A stretch of 64,000 bases of DNA from Acuticoccus yangtzensis (GTDB lineage Bacteria; Pseudomonadota; Alphaproteobacteria; Rhizobiales; Amorphaceae), in the NCBI RefSeq assembly GCF_001927245.1, contig NZ_MJUX01000002.1, positions 496,001 through 560,000 on the forward strand, written 5' to 3'. The translations under genes and the position numbers were made by a program. How positions within the stretch are numbered: position 1 is the stretch's first letter; each line of letters opens with the position of its first letter. Positions 9,597 to 19,590 of this stretch are shown here, in pieces. The notes beneath the pieces were generated by a model. It saw nothing but the letters and a program-made list of their open reading frames with translations. It did no database searches and had not been told where the DNA came from.

Positions 9597-9704
9597 GGGG
9601 CGTCCTCTGATCAAACGGCGGCAGGGCGGCAGGCCCGGCGCCACGGGTTGTCTTGCGGCGATGGTAAAGCGCACGGCCCTCGCGCCGCCAGAGGGCCCGG
9701 CGCA

Positions 9705-10592
9705 TCAGGACCGGTCCACCTTCACCGCCGGCACCAGCCCGTCCGGGCGCACCAAAAGCACCGCGATCACCGTCGAGAGGACGATGGCGTCCCGGTAGGG
9801 CGACAGGGAATCGGGCAGGAAGGCTTGGCTGAACACCTCGACGGCGCCGACGAAGAAGCCGCCCAGAATGGCGCCCGAGAGACTGCCGAGACCGCCCAGA
9901 ACCGTGGCGATGAAGGCCTTCAGCACCGGGAAGAACCCCATCAGCGGGTCGACCGAGCCGCGCTGCGCCGTCCACATCACCGCCGCGATGCCGGCCAGGA
10001 GGCCCGACAGCGCGAAGGCGGCCGCCACCACCCGGTCCGCCCGCACGCCGAGGAGCCGCAGCATCTCGAAGTCCTCGGCAGCGGCGCGCATCGCCATGCC
10101 CGTCTCGGTGCGGCGCAGGAACAGGGTGAGTCCGAGGAGCGCGAGAAGCGTGGTGACGATCGAGATGGTGGGGATGACCCCCACCGTGATCGCCCCCACC
10201 TCGTAGCTCCCCGACAGCGCGGCGGGAAGCTGGATCGGCTTGGGCCGCGCCGAAATGCCGTTCTGGAACAGAACCTTCAGGATCTCGGAGATGGCGAAGC
10301 TGGTAATCAGAAGCGACACCACGCTGGCGCCGCGCATCGCCCGGAAGGCAACCCGCTCCATCGCCACCGCGGCGAACACCGCCGCGAACACGCCCGACGC
10401 CACCGCGAGGGGGATCGGCAACCCGAACACCGTCGCCGCGAAGACGCCGTAGCCGCCGACCGTCATGATCTCGCCGTGGGCGAAGTTGATCAGCCGCACG
10501 ATGGAAAAGACGATGGCGAGGCCCAGCGCCAGCATCGCATAGATGCCGCCGAGGGAAAGGGCGTTGACGGTCTGCTGAATCACATAGTCCAT
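9705..10592 (-). CDS. livH: Branched-chain-type ABC transporter permease (LivH)
   Basis: Inner-membrane permease of a HAAT-family importer, which carries branched-chain amino acids, amides, urea or similar compounds. The protein has 295 residues and about eight membrane segments. GGIYAMLALGLAIVFSIVRL followed by NFAHGEIM is the LivH N-terminal hallmark. It lies 66 bp after livF; that gap carries short degenerate repeats of a GTCATCCGG motif. Its partners are the fused LivM-LivG protein, LivK and LivF. Confidence 0.93.
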   Translation of the reverse strand: MDYVIQQTVNALSLGGIYAMLALGLAIVFSIVRLINFAHGEIMTVGGYGVFAATVFGLPIPLAVASGVFAAVFAAVAMERVAFRAMRGASVVSLLITSFAISEILKVLFQNGISARPKPIQLPAALSGSYEVGAITVGVIPTISIVTTLLALLGLTLFLRRTETGMAMRAAAEDFEMLRLLGVRADRVVAAAFALSGLLAGIAAVMWTAQRGSVDPLMGFFPVLKAFIATVLGGLGSLSGAILGGFFVGAVEVFSQAFLPDSLSPYRDAIVLSTVIAVLLVRPDGLVPAVKVDRS

Positions 10593-10658
10593 CGTCGCCT
10601 CTTCATGCCGGCCACGTCATCCGGCTCACGTCATCCGGCCCATGTCATGCGACCCATT

Positions 10659-11362
<704 letters not shown>

Positions 11363-11363
<1 letters not shown>

Positions 11364-12526
11364 CAGGGCGCGGGCAGCTTTTCGGGGTCGGCGGTGCCGC
11401 GCATGACGAAATCCTTCGACCCGTCGGCGTTGATCTTGGCGATCACCACCGGGCGCAGCGGCATCCGGTCCGTCCCGGCAAAGGTGAAGTTGGACATGAT
11501 ACCCTCGCCGTCCTCGATCGCGGCCAGAGCGTCGCGCACCGCCGCGGGGTCGGTGGATCCCGCCGCCTCCACCGCGTCCTCGATCATGTGGGCGATGTCG
11601 CAGCCGTTCACATAGTAGTTGTTGTCGGGCTCCGCGCCGGTCGCCTCGGTGTACTCCTTCACCCAGTCGCCATAGGCGCTGCCCTCCTCGGGAAAGCCGC
11701 CGGAGGTGTGGTAGGTGCCGTCCACCACGTCGCCGAGGCCGCGCACGGTGGGAGTGTCGAGCACGTCCCCGCCCATCACCTGCGTCGTCAGCCCCGCCCC
11801 GCGCAGCGCCTTGATGAAGGCGGGGAAGTCCGGCTCCCACGCCCAGGTGACGATGAGGTCGGGGGCGGGCTCCGTCGCCTTGATGTTGGTGACGATGGCC
11901 GAGAAGTCCGGCTGGTTGAGCGAATAGAGCGACTCGCCCACGACCTCGCCCCCGTTCGCCTGGAACACGGTGGCAAAATATTCCGGCCCGCCCATGGTGT
12001 AGGCGCTGTCGGGGGATTTGACGATGTAGACCTTCTCGAACCCCTGTTCGGTGGCGAAATCGGCGAGCACCGTCGCCTGCTGATTGTCGGCCGGGTAGGA
12101 GCCGAAGATGTAGTCGCCCACCTGGGTCAGCACCGGGGCGGTGCCGGCGAAGGTCATCGTCGGGATCCCCTCCGGCTGTGTGATCTGCCCGGCGGCGATG
12201 GTCGGGTCGGCGTCGGCGGACGAGACGATGAACTGGGCGCCGTTGTCGACCATCTCCTGCGCCACCTTCACGGTCTCGGCCATGTCGGACCGCGTGTCGC
12301 GCACGTCGAGCTCGACCTGATATTGGCCTGCGAGCCCGCCCGCGGCGTTCATCTTGTCGATGCAGTATTTAAAGCCGGCATAGCTCGGCTGGTCGTAGGG
12401 GGTGAGGTAGCCGGACTGGGCGCTCATCACGCCGATCTTGTAGGTGTCCTGCGCCGCGGCGGGGGTGGCGAGGGGCGTGAACGCGGTCCCGGCCATCAGG
12501 GCGAGGGACGTCAAAACGGGTCTCAT
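11363..12526 (-). CDS. livK: Branched-chain-type ABC transporter substrate-binding protein
   Basis: Periplasmic type I binding protein of 387 residues. The signal peptide ends at TPAAA (about residue 25) and the mature protein opens QDTYKIGVMSAQSGYLTPYD. The lobe motifs VKVAQEMVDNGAQFIVSS and FIFGSYPADNQQ-like segments fit the Peripla_BP_6 family. It sits inside the operon between livMG (4-nt overlap) and livF (1-nt overlap), an unusual central place for a binding protein. The neighbouring amide hydrolase and the formylglutamate/GS-like pair suggest an amide or amino-acid derivative as ligand (inference). Confidence 0.92.
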
Positions 12527-14400
12527 GTCGATGCTCCTTCCTTGGCGTAATCGGTCGTCTTCGCGTCGTCGTCGACTCTCCGGGCGCGGCCGCGGCCGAT
12601 GTAGGCCTCGATCACCGCCGGATCCTGGCGGATCGCCTCGGGTGTGCCGGATGCAATCACCTTGCCGCGGTTCATCACCACGATGGATGAGGACAGCCGG
12701 TTCACGAACTCGAGGTCATGGTCGATGAGGAGAAGGCCGATGCCGCGCTCGGCGGTGAGGCGCTTCAGGCGCTCGCCGAGGTCGGCGGTCTCGTCGGGGT
12801 TCATGCCGGCGGCCGGCTCGTCGAGCAGGATGAGGCTCGGCCCGGAGGCGAGGCAGCGGGCGATCTCCAGCCGCTTGCGGGCGCCGTAGGGGAGCGCGGC
12901 GGCCGTGGTCGTTGCGGCGTCCGAAAGCTCCAGCGCCGCGATCTCGCGCAGCGCCAATGCGCTCGCCGCCCGTCCTGCATGCCCCGCCGCCAGCGCCGCG
13001 ACGAGGACGTTCTCGTAGACGGTGAGCGTGCCGAAGAGACGAAGGTTCTGGAAGGTGCGCGCGAGGCCGAGGGGCGCGATCGCATGGGCGGCACGTCCGC
13101 GCAGCTCGTCAGTGCCGAAACGAATCGATCCTTCGTCGGCTAAGAACTGCGCGGTGATGAGGTTTACGACGGTCGACTTGCCGGCACCGTTCGGGCCGAT
13201 GAGACCGGTGACCTGGCCCGGTGGCACCTGGAAATCCGCGCAATCCACTGCTGTTAAGCCGGCAAAGTGTTTTGTGAGCCGGCTTATGGTGAGCTCCTTC
13301 GCGGCGTGCATCGGCGCCGCTGGCGCCTGCTCTCGCCGCGGAAGAAGAAGGGCGATGAGGCGGGCGTGGCCGGGCAGGCGGACCTCGCGAGTGCCGATCA
13401 GCCCGTCCGGCCGGAGCCAGATGACGAGGAGGATCGCGGCCGACAGCGCTACCGTCGTAAGCCCGAAGACGGCCGGAAGTTCCACGCCCGCCACCGTGCC
13501 CCCACCCTCGAGCTGGCGCACACCGTCCTGCAGCAGCGTCACCAGCACCACGCCAGTGACCGCGCCCGACACGGTGGCCATGCCGCCGATGATCAGCATC
13601 GCGACCAGCGAGAACATCAGCCCGAAATAGAAGGTTGTGGGCGAGAAGGCGCCGAGCATGAAGCCGTAGAGCGCGCCGGCCACCGCCGCCATCGCCCCCG
13701 ACAGCACCCACGCCCCGTACTTCACCGCCCGCGCGTTGATGCCGAGCGCCGTCGCCGCCGCCTCGTCGTCCCGCACCGCGCGCAGCATCAGCCCCCACCG
13801 GCTCTCGCGGTAGAGCCGCGCCGCCAGGATGAAGAGGACCGCCGCCCCCAAGGCGATCTCGAACGTCGTCACCCGCGGCACGCCGAAGAAGGTCTGACTG
13901 CCGCGGGTGATCTCGCGCGCGCCGATCAGCACCGAATGGACGATGATGAGGAGACCCAAAGTGGAAATGGTGGCCGAAGCCCCCCTCAGCCGCGCGATGG
14001 CAAGGCCCGACAGCCCCGCCGCGACGAGGCCGATGCCCGCCGCCGGGACGAGCGCCACCCAGGGGGACAGCTCCCACCCCTTGAGCGCGTCCGGCAATTG
14101 GGCGAGGGCGGTGCGCTGCATCATCGCCGGCATGGAGAGGATGCCCGCCGTGTAGGCACCCAGCGCCATGAAGGCGGAATGGCCGAAGGAGACGATGCCC
14201 GAATTGCCGGTGAACAGCCCCAGCGCCACCACCGCCGACACGAACACGCACATCTGCACGGCGATCCGCTCGCCCATGCGGCCGAGGCCGAACACCAGCG
14301 CATAGGACACCGCGGCCAGCGCCACGACGATGACGAGCGTCTGGCCGATCGCCCCGGCGCGCCGCAGCCGCGGCAGGTCAGCAAGCGCGGTAGAAGCCAT
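12523..14400 (-). CDS. Fused branched-chain-type ABC permease and ATPase (LivM-LivG)
   Basis: One chain of 625 residues joins two subunits that are usually separate. Residues 1 to about 340 are a LivM permease with many membrane segments (GNSGIVSFGHSAFMALGAY is typical). After a short linker, residues from about 375 form a LivG-type ATPase with Walker A GLIGPNGAGKST near 397-404, signature ALPYGARKRLEIARCLA and Walker B LILLDEPAAGMNP. It is the first gene of the operon livMG-livK-livF-livH-hydrolase. Such fusions are known in alphaproteobacteria. The frame is continuous, so this is not a sequencing artefact. Confidence 0.94.
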   Translation of the reverse strand: MASTALADLPRLRRAGAIGQTLVIVVALAAVSYALVFGLGRMGERIAVQMCVFVSAVVALGLFTGNSGIVSFGHSAFMALGAYTAGILSMPAMMQRTALAQLPDALKGWELSPWVALVPAAGIGLVAAGLSGLAIARLRGASATISTLGLLIIVHSVLIGAREITRGSQTFFGVPRVTTFEIALGAAVLFILAARLYRESRWGLMLRAVRDDEAAATALGINARAVKYGAWVLSGAMAAVAGALYGFMLGAFSPTTFYFGLMFSLVAMLIIGGMATVSGAVTGVVLVTLLQDGVRQLEGGGTVAGVELPAVFGLTTVALSAAILLVIWLRPDGLIGTREVRLPGHARLIALLLPRREQAPAAPMHAAKELTISRLTKHFAGLTAVDCADFQVPPGQVTGLIGPNGAGKSTVVNLITAQFLADEGSIRFGTDELRGRAAHAIAPLGLARTFQNLRLFGTLTVYENVLVAALAAGHAGRAASALALREIAALELSDAATTTAAALPYGARKRLEIARCLASGPSLILLDEPAAGMNPDETADLGERLKRLTAERGIGLLLIDHDLEFVNRLSSSIVVMNRGKVIASGTPEAIRQDPAVIEAYIGRGRARRVDDDAKTTDYAKEGAST

Positions 14401-14442
14401 GATCCCCCGTCAACGGTTCAGTAAGGAGTGAAGAACGGGCAT

Positions 14443-14458
14443 CGTTTGATGTCAAACG
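14443..14458. promoter_or_regulatory. Palindrome CGTTTGA-TG-TCAAACG between divergent operons
   Basis: A 7+7 bp inverted repeat with a 2-bp centre lies in the 151-bp gap between the liv operon and the formylglutamate amidohydrolase gene. Its position and symmetry suit an operator shared by both operons. The regulator is unknown and is not encoded beside it. Confidence 0.45.
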
Positions 14459-14551
14459 GAATACTGGGATGGTGCCGGCACCTGTCCGCCGCCGACGGCC
14501 GCAGGTGCGCGGGGGTTTGCCAGCCGTGCGGCCCTGTGCGACCGATATGCG

Positions 14552-15460
14552 ATGAGCGAGAGCGCCCCCTCCCCCGCTGCCGACGCCGCCGCAGCCGCCG
14601 CCGACCGCGGCGCAGTCGGCCGCGCGTCGATCGAGCCCGCCCCCCTGATGGGCGCGGCCGGACCGCGCTGGGCGGGCGGCTGTCTGGCGCCGGACGATCC
14701 GCCGCCCGTCATCCACCGCAACCCCGGCGCCACCTCGCCGATCCTTCTGACGTGCGACCATGCCGGCCATCGCGTCCCCCGAACTCTGCCTCTGGGCGTC
14801 GGGGAGCAAGATCTTTGCCGCCACATCGGCTACGACATCGGCGCGCTGGCGGTGGCGGAGCGCTTGGCGGACCTCCTCGGCGCCGAGCTGATCGCCCAGC
14901 GCTACAGCCGCCTCGTGATCGACTGCAACCGACCGCCCCACGCGCCGGACGCGATGCCACCGCGGGTCGACGGCACCGACATCCCCGGCAACAGCGCGCC
15001 GACGCCGGCCGACGCCGCCGCCCGCGTGGCCGAGATTTTCATGCCCTATCACGCCGCCATCGCCGCCAGCCTGGACGCGCGGGCCGCCCGCGGCGAAGCC
15101 ACCATCTACGTCGCCGTGCACTCCTTCACGCCGCACCATGGCGACTATCCGGCCGCGCGCCCCTGGCCAATCACCTTCCTGTTCAACCGCGAACCGGCTC
15201 TGTCCCACGCCCTCGCCCACCTCTTGCAGGCTGACGGGATCAACGCCGGGCTGAACGTGCCTTACGAGGTGGATGACGAGGGCGACTACGGCATCCCCGT
15301 CCACGCCGAGCGGCGCGGCCTGGTCTCCACCCTCGTGGAAATTCGCCAGGACACGATCGCCGACCAGGCAGGGATCAATGCCGCCGCGCAGCGCCTCGCC
15401 GATACTCTGTCCCAAGCCCTCGCGTCCTTTCCACCCTCGCCACCGGACCCCGCCTCATGA
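14552..15460 (+). CDS. N-formylglutamate amidohydrolase family protein
   Basis: Zinc-dependent hydrolase of the FGase family, which releases formate from N-formylglutamate or hydrolyses related N-acyl amino acids. The protein has 302 residues. Family motifs are ILLTCDHAGHRVP near residue 64, HIGYDIGALAVAERLADLL, SRLVIDCNRPP and EIRQDTIADQ. The first 45 residues are Ala-rich and probably unstructured. It overlaps the GS-like gene by 4 nt (ATGA), so the two are coupled. The true substrate may be another formyl or acyl amino acid. Confidence 0.9.
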   Translation: MSESAPSPAADAAAAAADRGAVGRASIEPAPLMGAAGPRWAGGCLAPDDPPPVIHRNPGATSPILLTCDHAGHRVPRTLPLGVGEQDLCRHIGYDIGALAVAERLADLLGAELIAQRYSRLVIDCNRPPHAPDAMPPRVDGTDIPGNSAPTPADAAARVAEIFMPYHAAIAASLDARAARGEATIYVAVHSFTPHHGDYPAARPWPITFLFNREPALSHALAHLLQADGINAGLNVPYEVDDEGDYGIPVHAERRGLVSTLVEIRQDTIADQAGINAAAQRLADTLSQALASFPPSPPDPAS

Positions 15461-16746
15461 GCTCGCCCCGCTTCGCCTTCCTCGGTAACGTCGAACTGTC
15501 GGCCATCTTCCGCGGCCGCTCCGTGCCGATCGAGCTTCTCGACAAGGCGATGAAGAGCGGCATGCCCTGGGTGCCGACGAACGTGTGCCTGTCCGCCTCC
15601 AACACCATCCCGCCCGACAACCCGTTCGGACCGATGGGTGAGACGCGCATCGTCCCCGACCCGAAGCGATCCGTCGTGCTGCCGAAGCGCGACGGGCGGC
15701 CGGAAATGCTGGTGCACCTCGCCGACATCACTCAGCATGACGGGGCCTTCTGGGAGGCGTGCGGGCGCAGTCAGCTGAAGCGCGCCCTCGCCGACCTCGA
15801 GGCCACGGGCTACAAGCTGAAGGTCGGGTTCGAGCACGAGCTCTACATCTACGGCCTCACCGAGATCTCGTCCTCCGCCTACGCGCTGCCGGGGAGCCGC
15901 GCGGTGTCGGAGCTCGCCGCCGCGGTGTTCGACACCTTGGAGACCGCGGGCACCCGGCTCGATCAGTTCATGTCCGAGTTCGGCCAGCACCAGTTCGAGA
16001 TTTCGAGCCCCGTGCGCGGGGCCCTGCGCGCGGCCGACGAGGCGGTGATCGCCCGCGAGGTGATCCGCGACGCCGCGTCCGGCCGCGGTCTGCGCGCCAC
16101 GTTCGCGCCGAAGCCGGACCTCGGCCAGGCCGGCAGCGGCGTTCACATCCACCTCAGCCTGTGGGATCTCGACGGGAACCCGGTGACCGGGGCGGGCGAC
16201 CTGCCGACCGGGCCCGCGGGCAGTTTCATCGCCGGCATTCTCGCGCAGATCGACGCCGTCCTGGCCTTCACCGCGCCGACGCCGAACTCCTACGACCGCA
16301 TCGGCCCATCGTCCTGGGTCGGCGCCTACAACTGTATGGGCGTGAAGAACCGCGAGGCAGCGGTTCGCTTCGTGCCGCGCCCGGCCGCGGAGGACGGCTC
16401 AAATCCCGGCGCGTCGATGGAGTTCCGCGTGTCGGACGGGTCGGCTAACCCCTACATCGCGCTCGCCGCGCTCGTCCGCGCCGGGCTGGAGGGCCTCGCG
16501 GACGGCCTGCCGACACCGCAGAGCATCGAGCGCGACCCCGCGACCTTCTACGTCGACGAGATCGACGCTCTCGGCATCCGCCAGGTGGCGCGCAGTCTGC
16601 CGGCGGCGCTGGCGGCGGCGGAGACGGTCGCCCCCGCCTGGTTCGGCGATCTCTTCTGGAGCGCCTACGGTTCGGTGCGCCGCAACGAGATGAACGACGC
16701 CGCCAACTCGCCCCACTATGGGGCACAGCTCGCGCGGGTCATCTGA
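15457..16746 (+). CDS. Glutamine synthetase family protein (GlnT / gamma-glutamyl ligase-like)
   Basis: ATP-dependent gamma-glutamyl ligase fold, 429 residues. Metal and ATP motifs include KVGFEHELYIYG (about 122), SEFGQHQFEIS (about 172), GSGVHIHLSLWD (about 228) and VRFVPRPAAED. The N-terminal FLGNVELSAIFRGRSVP is typical of the GS-like proteins of catabolic operons rather than assimilatory GlnA, and the usual GlnA adenylylation loop is not evident. Coupling to the formylglutamate hydrolase suggests it makes or uses a gamma-glutamyl intermediate of an amine or amide (inference). It ends 4 bp from the convergent puuD. Confidence 0.88.
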   Translation: MSSPRFAFLGNVELSAIFRGRSVPIELLDKAMKSGMPWVPTNVCLSASNTIPPDNPFGPMGETRIVPDPKRSVVLPKRDGRPEMLVHLADITQHDGAFWEACGRSQLKRALADLEATGYKLKVGFEHELYIYGLTEISSSAYALPGSRAVSELAAAVFDTLETAGTRLDQFMSEFGQHQFEISSPVRGALRAADEAVIAREVIRDAASGRGLRATFAPKPDLGQAGSGVHIHLSLWDLDGNPVTGAGDLPTGPAGSFIAGILAQIDAVLAFTAPTPNSYDRIGPSSWVGAYNCMGVKNREAAVRFVPRPAAEDGSNPGASMEFRVSDGSANPYIALAALVRAGLEGLADGLPTPQSIERDPATFYVDEIDALGIRQVARSLPAALAAAETVAPAWFGDLFWSAYGSVRRNEMNDAANSPHYGAQLARVI

Positions 16747-16750
16747 GGGT

Positions 16751-17986
16751 TCAGCCGTCGCGCAGCCAGCGGCCGAGGGCGGCGCGCTCCTCGTCGGTCA
16801 TGCCGGTGACGTTGCCGGGGGGCATCGCATGGGACAGCACCGCCTGACGGGCGATGCGCGACGCCTCCTTGGCGATGTCATACTCCGTCTCCAGCACGAC
16901 GCCGAGCGGCGGATGCACCATCCCCTCCCAGATCGGCTGACGCGCATGGCACATCGAGCAGCGCGACAGGATGACGTTCTGCGCGTCGGGGAAGCTCTCC
17001 GCCGCCACGAGGGTGCGCATCGCCGGCGTCGTCGGATCGAACCGCACCCCCGCCGCCTCCTGTTCGGGCATCTGCCGCACCAGGGGGTAGGTCGACAAGC
17101 CGACGATGACGAGGAAAAGCGCCGCCGTCACCACCCAGGTCCACACCAGGTTCCGGTGGTGCGCGTGCTTGGTGTTGAAGAAGTGCCGGATCACCGCGCC
17201 CATCACCAGCACCAGCGCGATGATCACCCACGACCACCGCGTCGACGTCGCCAGCGGATAGTGGTTGGCGAGGAAGAAGAAGATCACCGGCAGCGTCAGG
17301 TAGTTGTTGTGGAGCGACCGCTGCTTGGCGATCTTGCCGTACTTCGGATCCGGCTTGCGCCCGGCGATCAGGTCCGCCACCACAACGCGCTGGTTGGGGA
17401 TGATCACCATGGCGACGTTGGCGGCCATCATCGTCGCCGTCATCGCGCCGACGTGGATGAAGGCACCGCGCCCCGAAAACACGTGGGTGAGGATGAAGCC
17501 GACCACCGAGAGGAACACGAAGAGGACGACGAAGACCGCCGTATCGCCCAGCCCGATGAGCCGCTTGCAGAGCTGGTCATAGACGACCCAGCCGGCCGAC
17601 AGCACGGTGAGCGAGATAACCACCGCTTGCCAGGTCGCCAGCGGCATCACCGTGGGGTCGATGAGGTAGAGGTGCGCGCCAGCATAGTACATGAGGGCGA
17701 GAAGCGCGAAGCCGGACAGCCACGTCGTGTACGCCTCCCATTTGAACCACACGAGGTCGTCCGGCATGTGCTCCGGCGCAACGCCATATTTCTGGATGTG
17801 GTAGAAGCCGCCGCCGTGGACCTGCCACTCTTCGCCCAGCACACCGGCGGGCGCCGTCTTGGCCTTCTTCAGGCCGAGGTCCAGGGCGATGAAGTAGAAG
17901 GACGAGCCGATCCAGGCGATCGCCGTGACGATGTGCAGCCAGCGGACCGCGAACATCGACCATTCCCATAGATAGTCCAGGATCAT
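16751..17986 (-). CDS. puuD: PuuD: membrane urate oxidase with C-terminal cytochrome c
   Basis: Oxidises urate to 5-hydroxyisourate in bacteria that lack soluble uricase and passes electrons to the respiratory chain. The protein has 411 residues. The N-terminal region has about eight membrane segments with conserved WLHIVTAIAWIGSSFYFI and HGGGFYH. The C-terminal periplasmic domain carries a single heme site CSMCH (C343, C346, H347) and the distal methionine candidate HAMPPGNVTGM. It is divergent from a purine permease, consistent with purine scavenging. No xanthine dehydrogenase or 5-hydroxyisourate hydrolase lies in the window. Confidence 0.93.
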   Translation of the reverse strand: MILDYLWEWSMFAVRWLHIVTAIAWIGSSFYFIALDLGLKKAKTAPAGVLGEEWQVHGGGFYHIQKYGVAPEHMPDDLVWFKWEAYTTWLSGFALLALMYYAGAHLYLIDPTVMPLATWQAVVISLTVLSAGWVVYDQLCKRLIGLGDTAVFVVLFVFLSVVGFILTHVFSGRGAFIHVGAMTATMMAANVAMVIIPNQRVVVADLIAGRKPDPKYGKIAKQRSLHNNYLTLPVIFFFLANHYPLATSTRWSWVIIALVLVMGAVIRHFFNTKHAHHRNLVWTWVVTAALFLVIVGLSTYPLVRQMPEQEAAGVRFDPTTPAMRTLVAAESFPDAQNVILSRCSMCHARQPIWEGMVHPPLGVVLETEYDIAKEASRIARQAVLSHAMPPGNVTGMTDEERAALGRWLRDG

Positions 17987-18135
17987 CCGCCGCTCCTCGC
18001 CCTGTCGTCCCGCCTATATCGGCGCGCTATGCGAGAACGATGCCGTCCATCCGGCGCGGCGGCAAGCAATCCGCCTTGGCACCCGACGTGCAAGACCACC
18101 CCTTATTGAGATGTCAACATAAGAGGGTCGGGCCG

Positions 18136-19548
18136 ATGGCGATCAACGGGCTGGGAACGGCGGAGCAACTGCGCGATCCGAATTATATGCCACCCGTCGC
18201 CAAGGCGATTCCGCTGGGGATCCAGCACATCCTGGCCATGTTCATCTCCAACGTCACGCCGGCCATCATCATCGCCGGGGCGGCGGGCTTCGGCTTCGGC
18301 ACGCCCGGCGTCGGCGATCTCGTCTACATGATCCAGATGTCGATGACCTTCGCCGGCATCGCCACGCTGTTCCAGACGGTCGGCGCGGGGCCGGTCGGGG
18401 CGCGGCTCCCCATCGTCCAGGGCACCAGCTTCGCGTTCATCCCGGTGATGATCCCGCTCGTCGCCGGACAGGGGGTGGAGGCGATGGCGACGGTGACGGG
18501 CGGCGTCATCTGCGGCGGCCTCTTCCACGCCTGCCTGGCACCCTTCATCGGCAAGATGCGCTTTGCCCTGCCGCCGCTGGTCACCGGTCTCGTGGTGCTC
18601 CTCATCGGCCTCGCTCTAGTCAAGGTCGGCATCCAATACGCCGCCGGGGGTGTCCCCGCGATCGGCACGCCCGAATATGGCTCGGCGCTCAACTGGTTCG
18701 TCGCCTCGGTCGTCATCGTGGTGACGCTTGGGCTGAAATTCTTCACCCGCGGCCTGATGTCGATCTCGGCGATCCTCATCGGCCTCATCGCCGGCTACGT
18801 GGTGGCGCTCATCTTCGGCATGGTGTCGTTCGGTGCCGTCGCCCGCGCGTCGTGGATCCTGGTGCCGGACCCGTTCCACTTCGGCGTCGACTTCACCTTC
18901 GCGGCGGTCATCGGCTTCTGCCTGATGGGCGTCATCTCGGCGATCGAGACTGTGGGCGACGTGTCGGGCATCACCAAGGGCGGCGCCGGGCGGGAGGCGA
19001 CGGACGCGGAGATCCGCGGCGCCACCTTCGCGGACGGTTTCGGCTCGGCGGTCGCGGGCGTCTTCGGCGCGCTCCCCAACACGTCGTTTTCGCAGAATGT
19101 CGGCCTCATCGCGATCACCGGGGTGATGAGCCGCCACGTGGTCACGATCGGCGCGATCTTCCTCATCGTCTGCGGCTTCGTGCCGAAGATCGGCGCGATC
19201 ATCTCCACCATCCCGATCGAGGTGCTGGGCGGCGGCGTCATCGTCATGTTCGGCATGATCGCCTCCGCGGGCGTGAGCATGCTGGCCGAGGTGGAGTGGG
19301 ACCGGCGCAACATGGTCATCTTCGGCGTGGCGCTGTCGGTGGGGCTGGGGCTTCAGCTGGAGCCCGGCGCGCTGCAACATGCGCATCCGACGGTGCAGGT
19401 GCTGCTCACCTCCGGGCTCCTGCCCGCGGCGACCATCGCGATCGTCCTCAACCTCTTCCTGCCCACGACCCTGGCGGACGATCGCGCGCCGGAGGAGCCG
19501 GAGGGCGTGCGGCATGACGCCTATCTGCGGTCGACGCCCTCTCACTGA
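18136..19548 (+). CDS. NCS2-family purine/uracil (xanthine or urate) permease
   Basis: Proton-coupled nucleobase transporter of the inner membrane, 470 residues, about 12-14 membrane segments. The NAT signature is FSQNVGLIAITGV, and SAIETVGDVSGITKGG is the substrate-binding helix region. The ATG at 18136 has GAGGG upstream. The frame is open 32 codons further up but that part is charged and does not look like a permease N-terminus. Its pairing with PuuD suggests urate or xanthine uptake. Confidence 0.93.
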   Translation: MAINGLGTAEQLRDPNYMPPVAKAIPLGIQHILAMFISNVTPAIIIAGAAGFGFGTPGVGDLVYMIQMSMTFAGIATLFQTVGAGPVGARLPIVQGTSFAFIPVMIPLVAGQGVEAMATVTGGVICGGLFHACLAPFIGKMRFALPPLVTGLVVLLIGLALVKVGIQYAAGGVPAIGTPEYGSALNWFVASVVIVVTLGLKFFTRGLMSISAILIGLIAGYVVALIFGMVSFGAVARASWILVPDPFHFGVDFTFAAVIGFCLMGVISAIETVGDVSGITKGGAGREATDAEIRGATFADGFGSAVAGVFGALPNTSFSQNVGLIAITGVMSRHVVTIGAIFLIVCGFVPKIGAIISTIPIEVLGGGVIVMFGMIASAGVSMLAEVEWDRRNMVIFGVALSVGLGLQLEPGALQHAHPTVQVLLTSGLLPAATIAIVLNLFLPTTLADDRAPEEPEGVRHDAYLRSTPSH

Positions 19549-19590
19549 CCCTCGGATCAGGTGTCGCTTCTCCCACGTCCGCGGACGGGG

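Noticed and set aside
10593-10658. Short repeated GTCATCCGG-like units between livF and livH considered as a CRISPR or tandem array
   Set aside because: There are only two good copies plus decayed ones over 66 bp, with no spacer regularity and no cas genes. It is a minor local repeat.
18100-18130. Partial dyad with a TTGACA-like hexamer between puuD and the purine permease considered as operator/promoter
   Set aside because: The arms match over only four bases, and no acceptable -10 element lies at the right distance, so it is not annotated.
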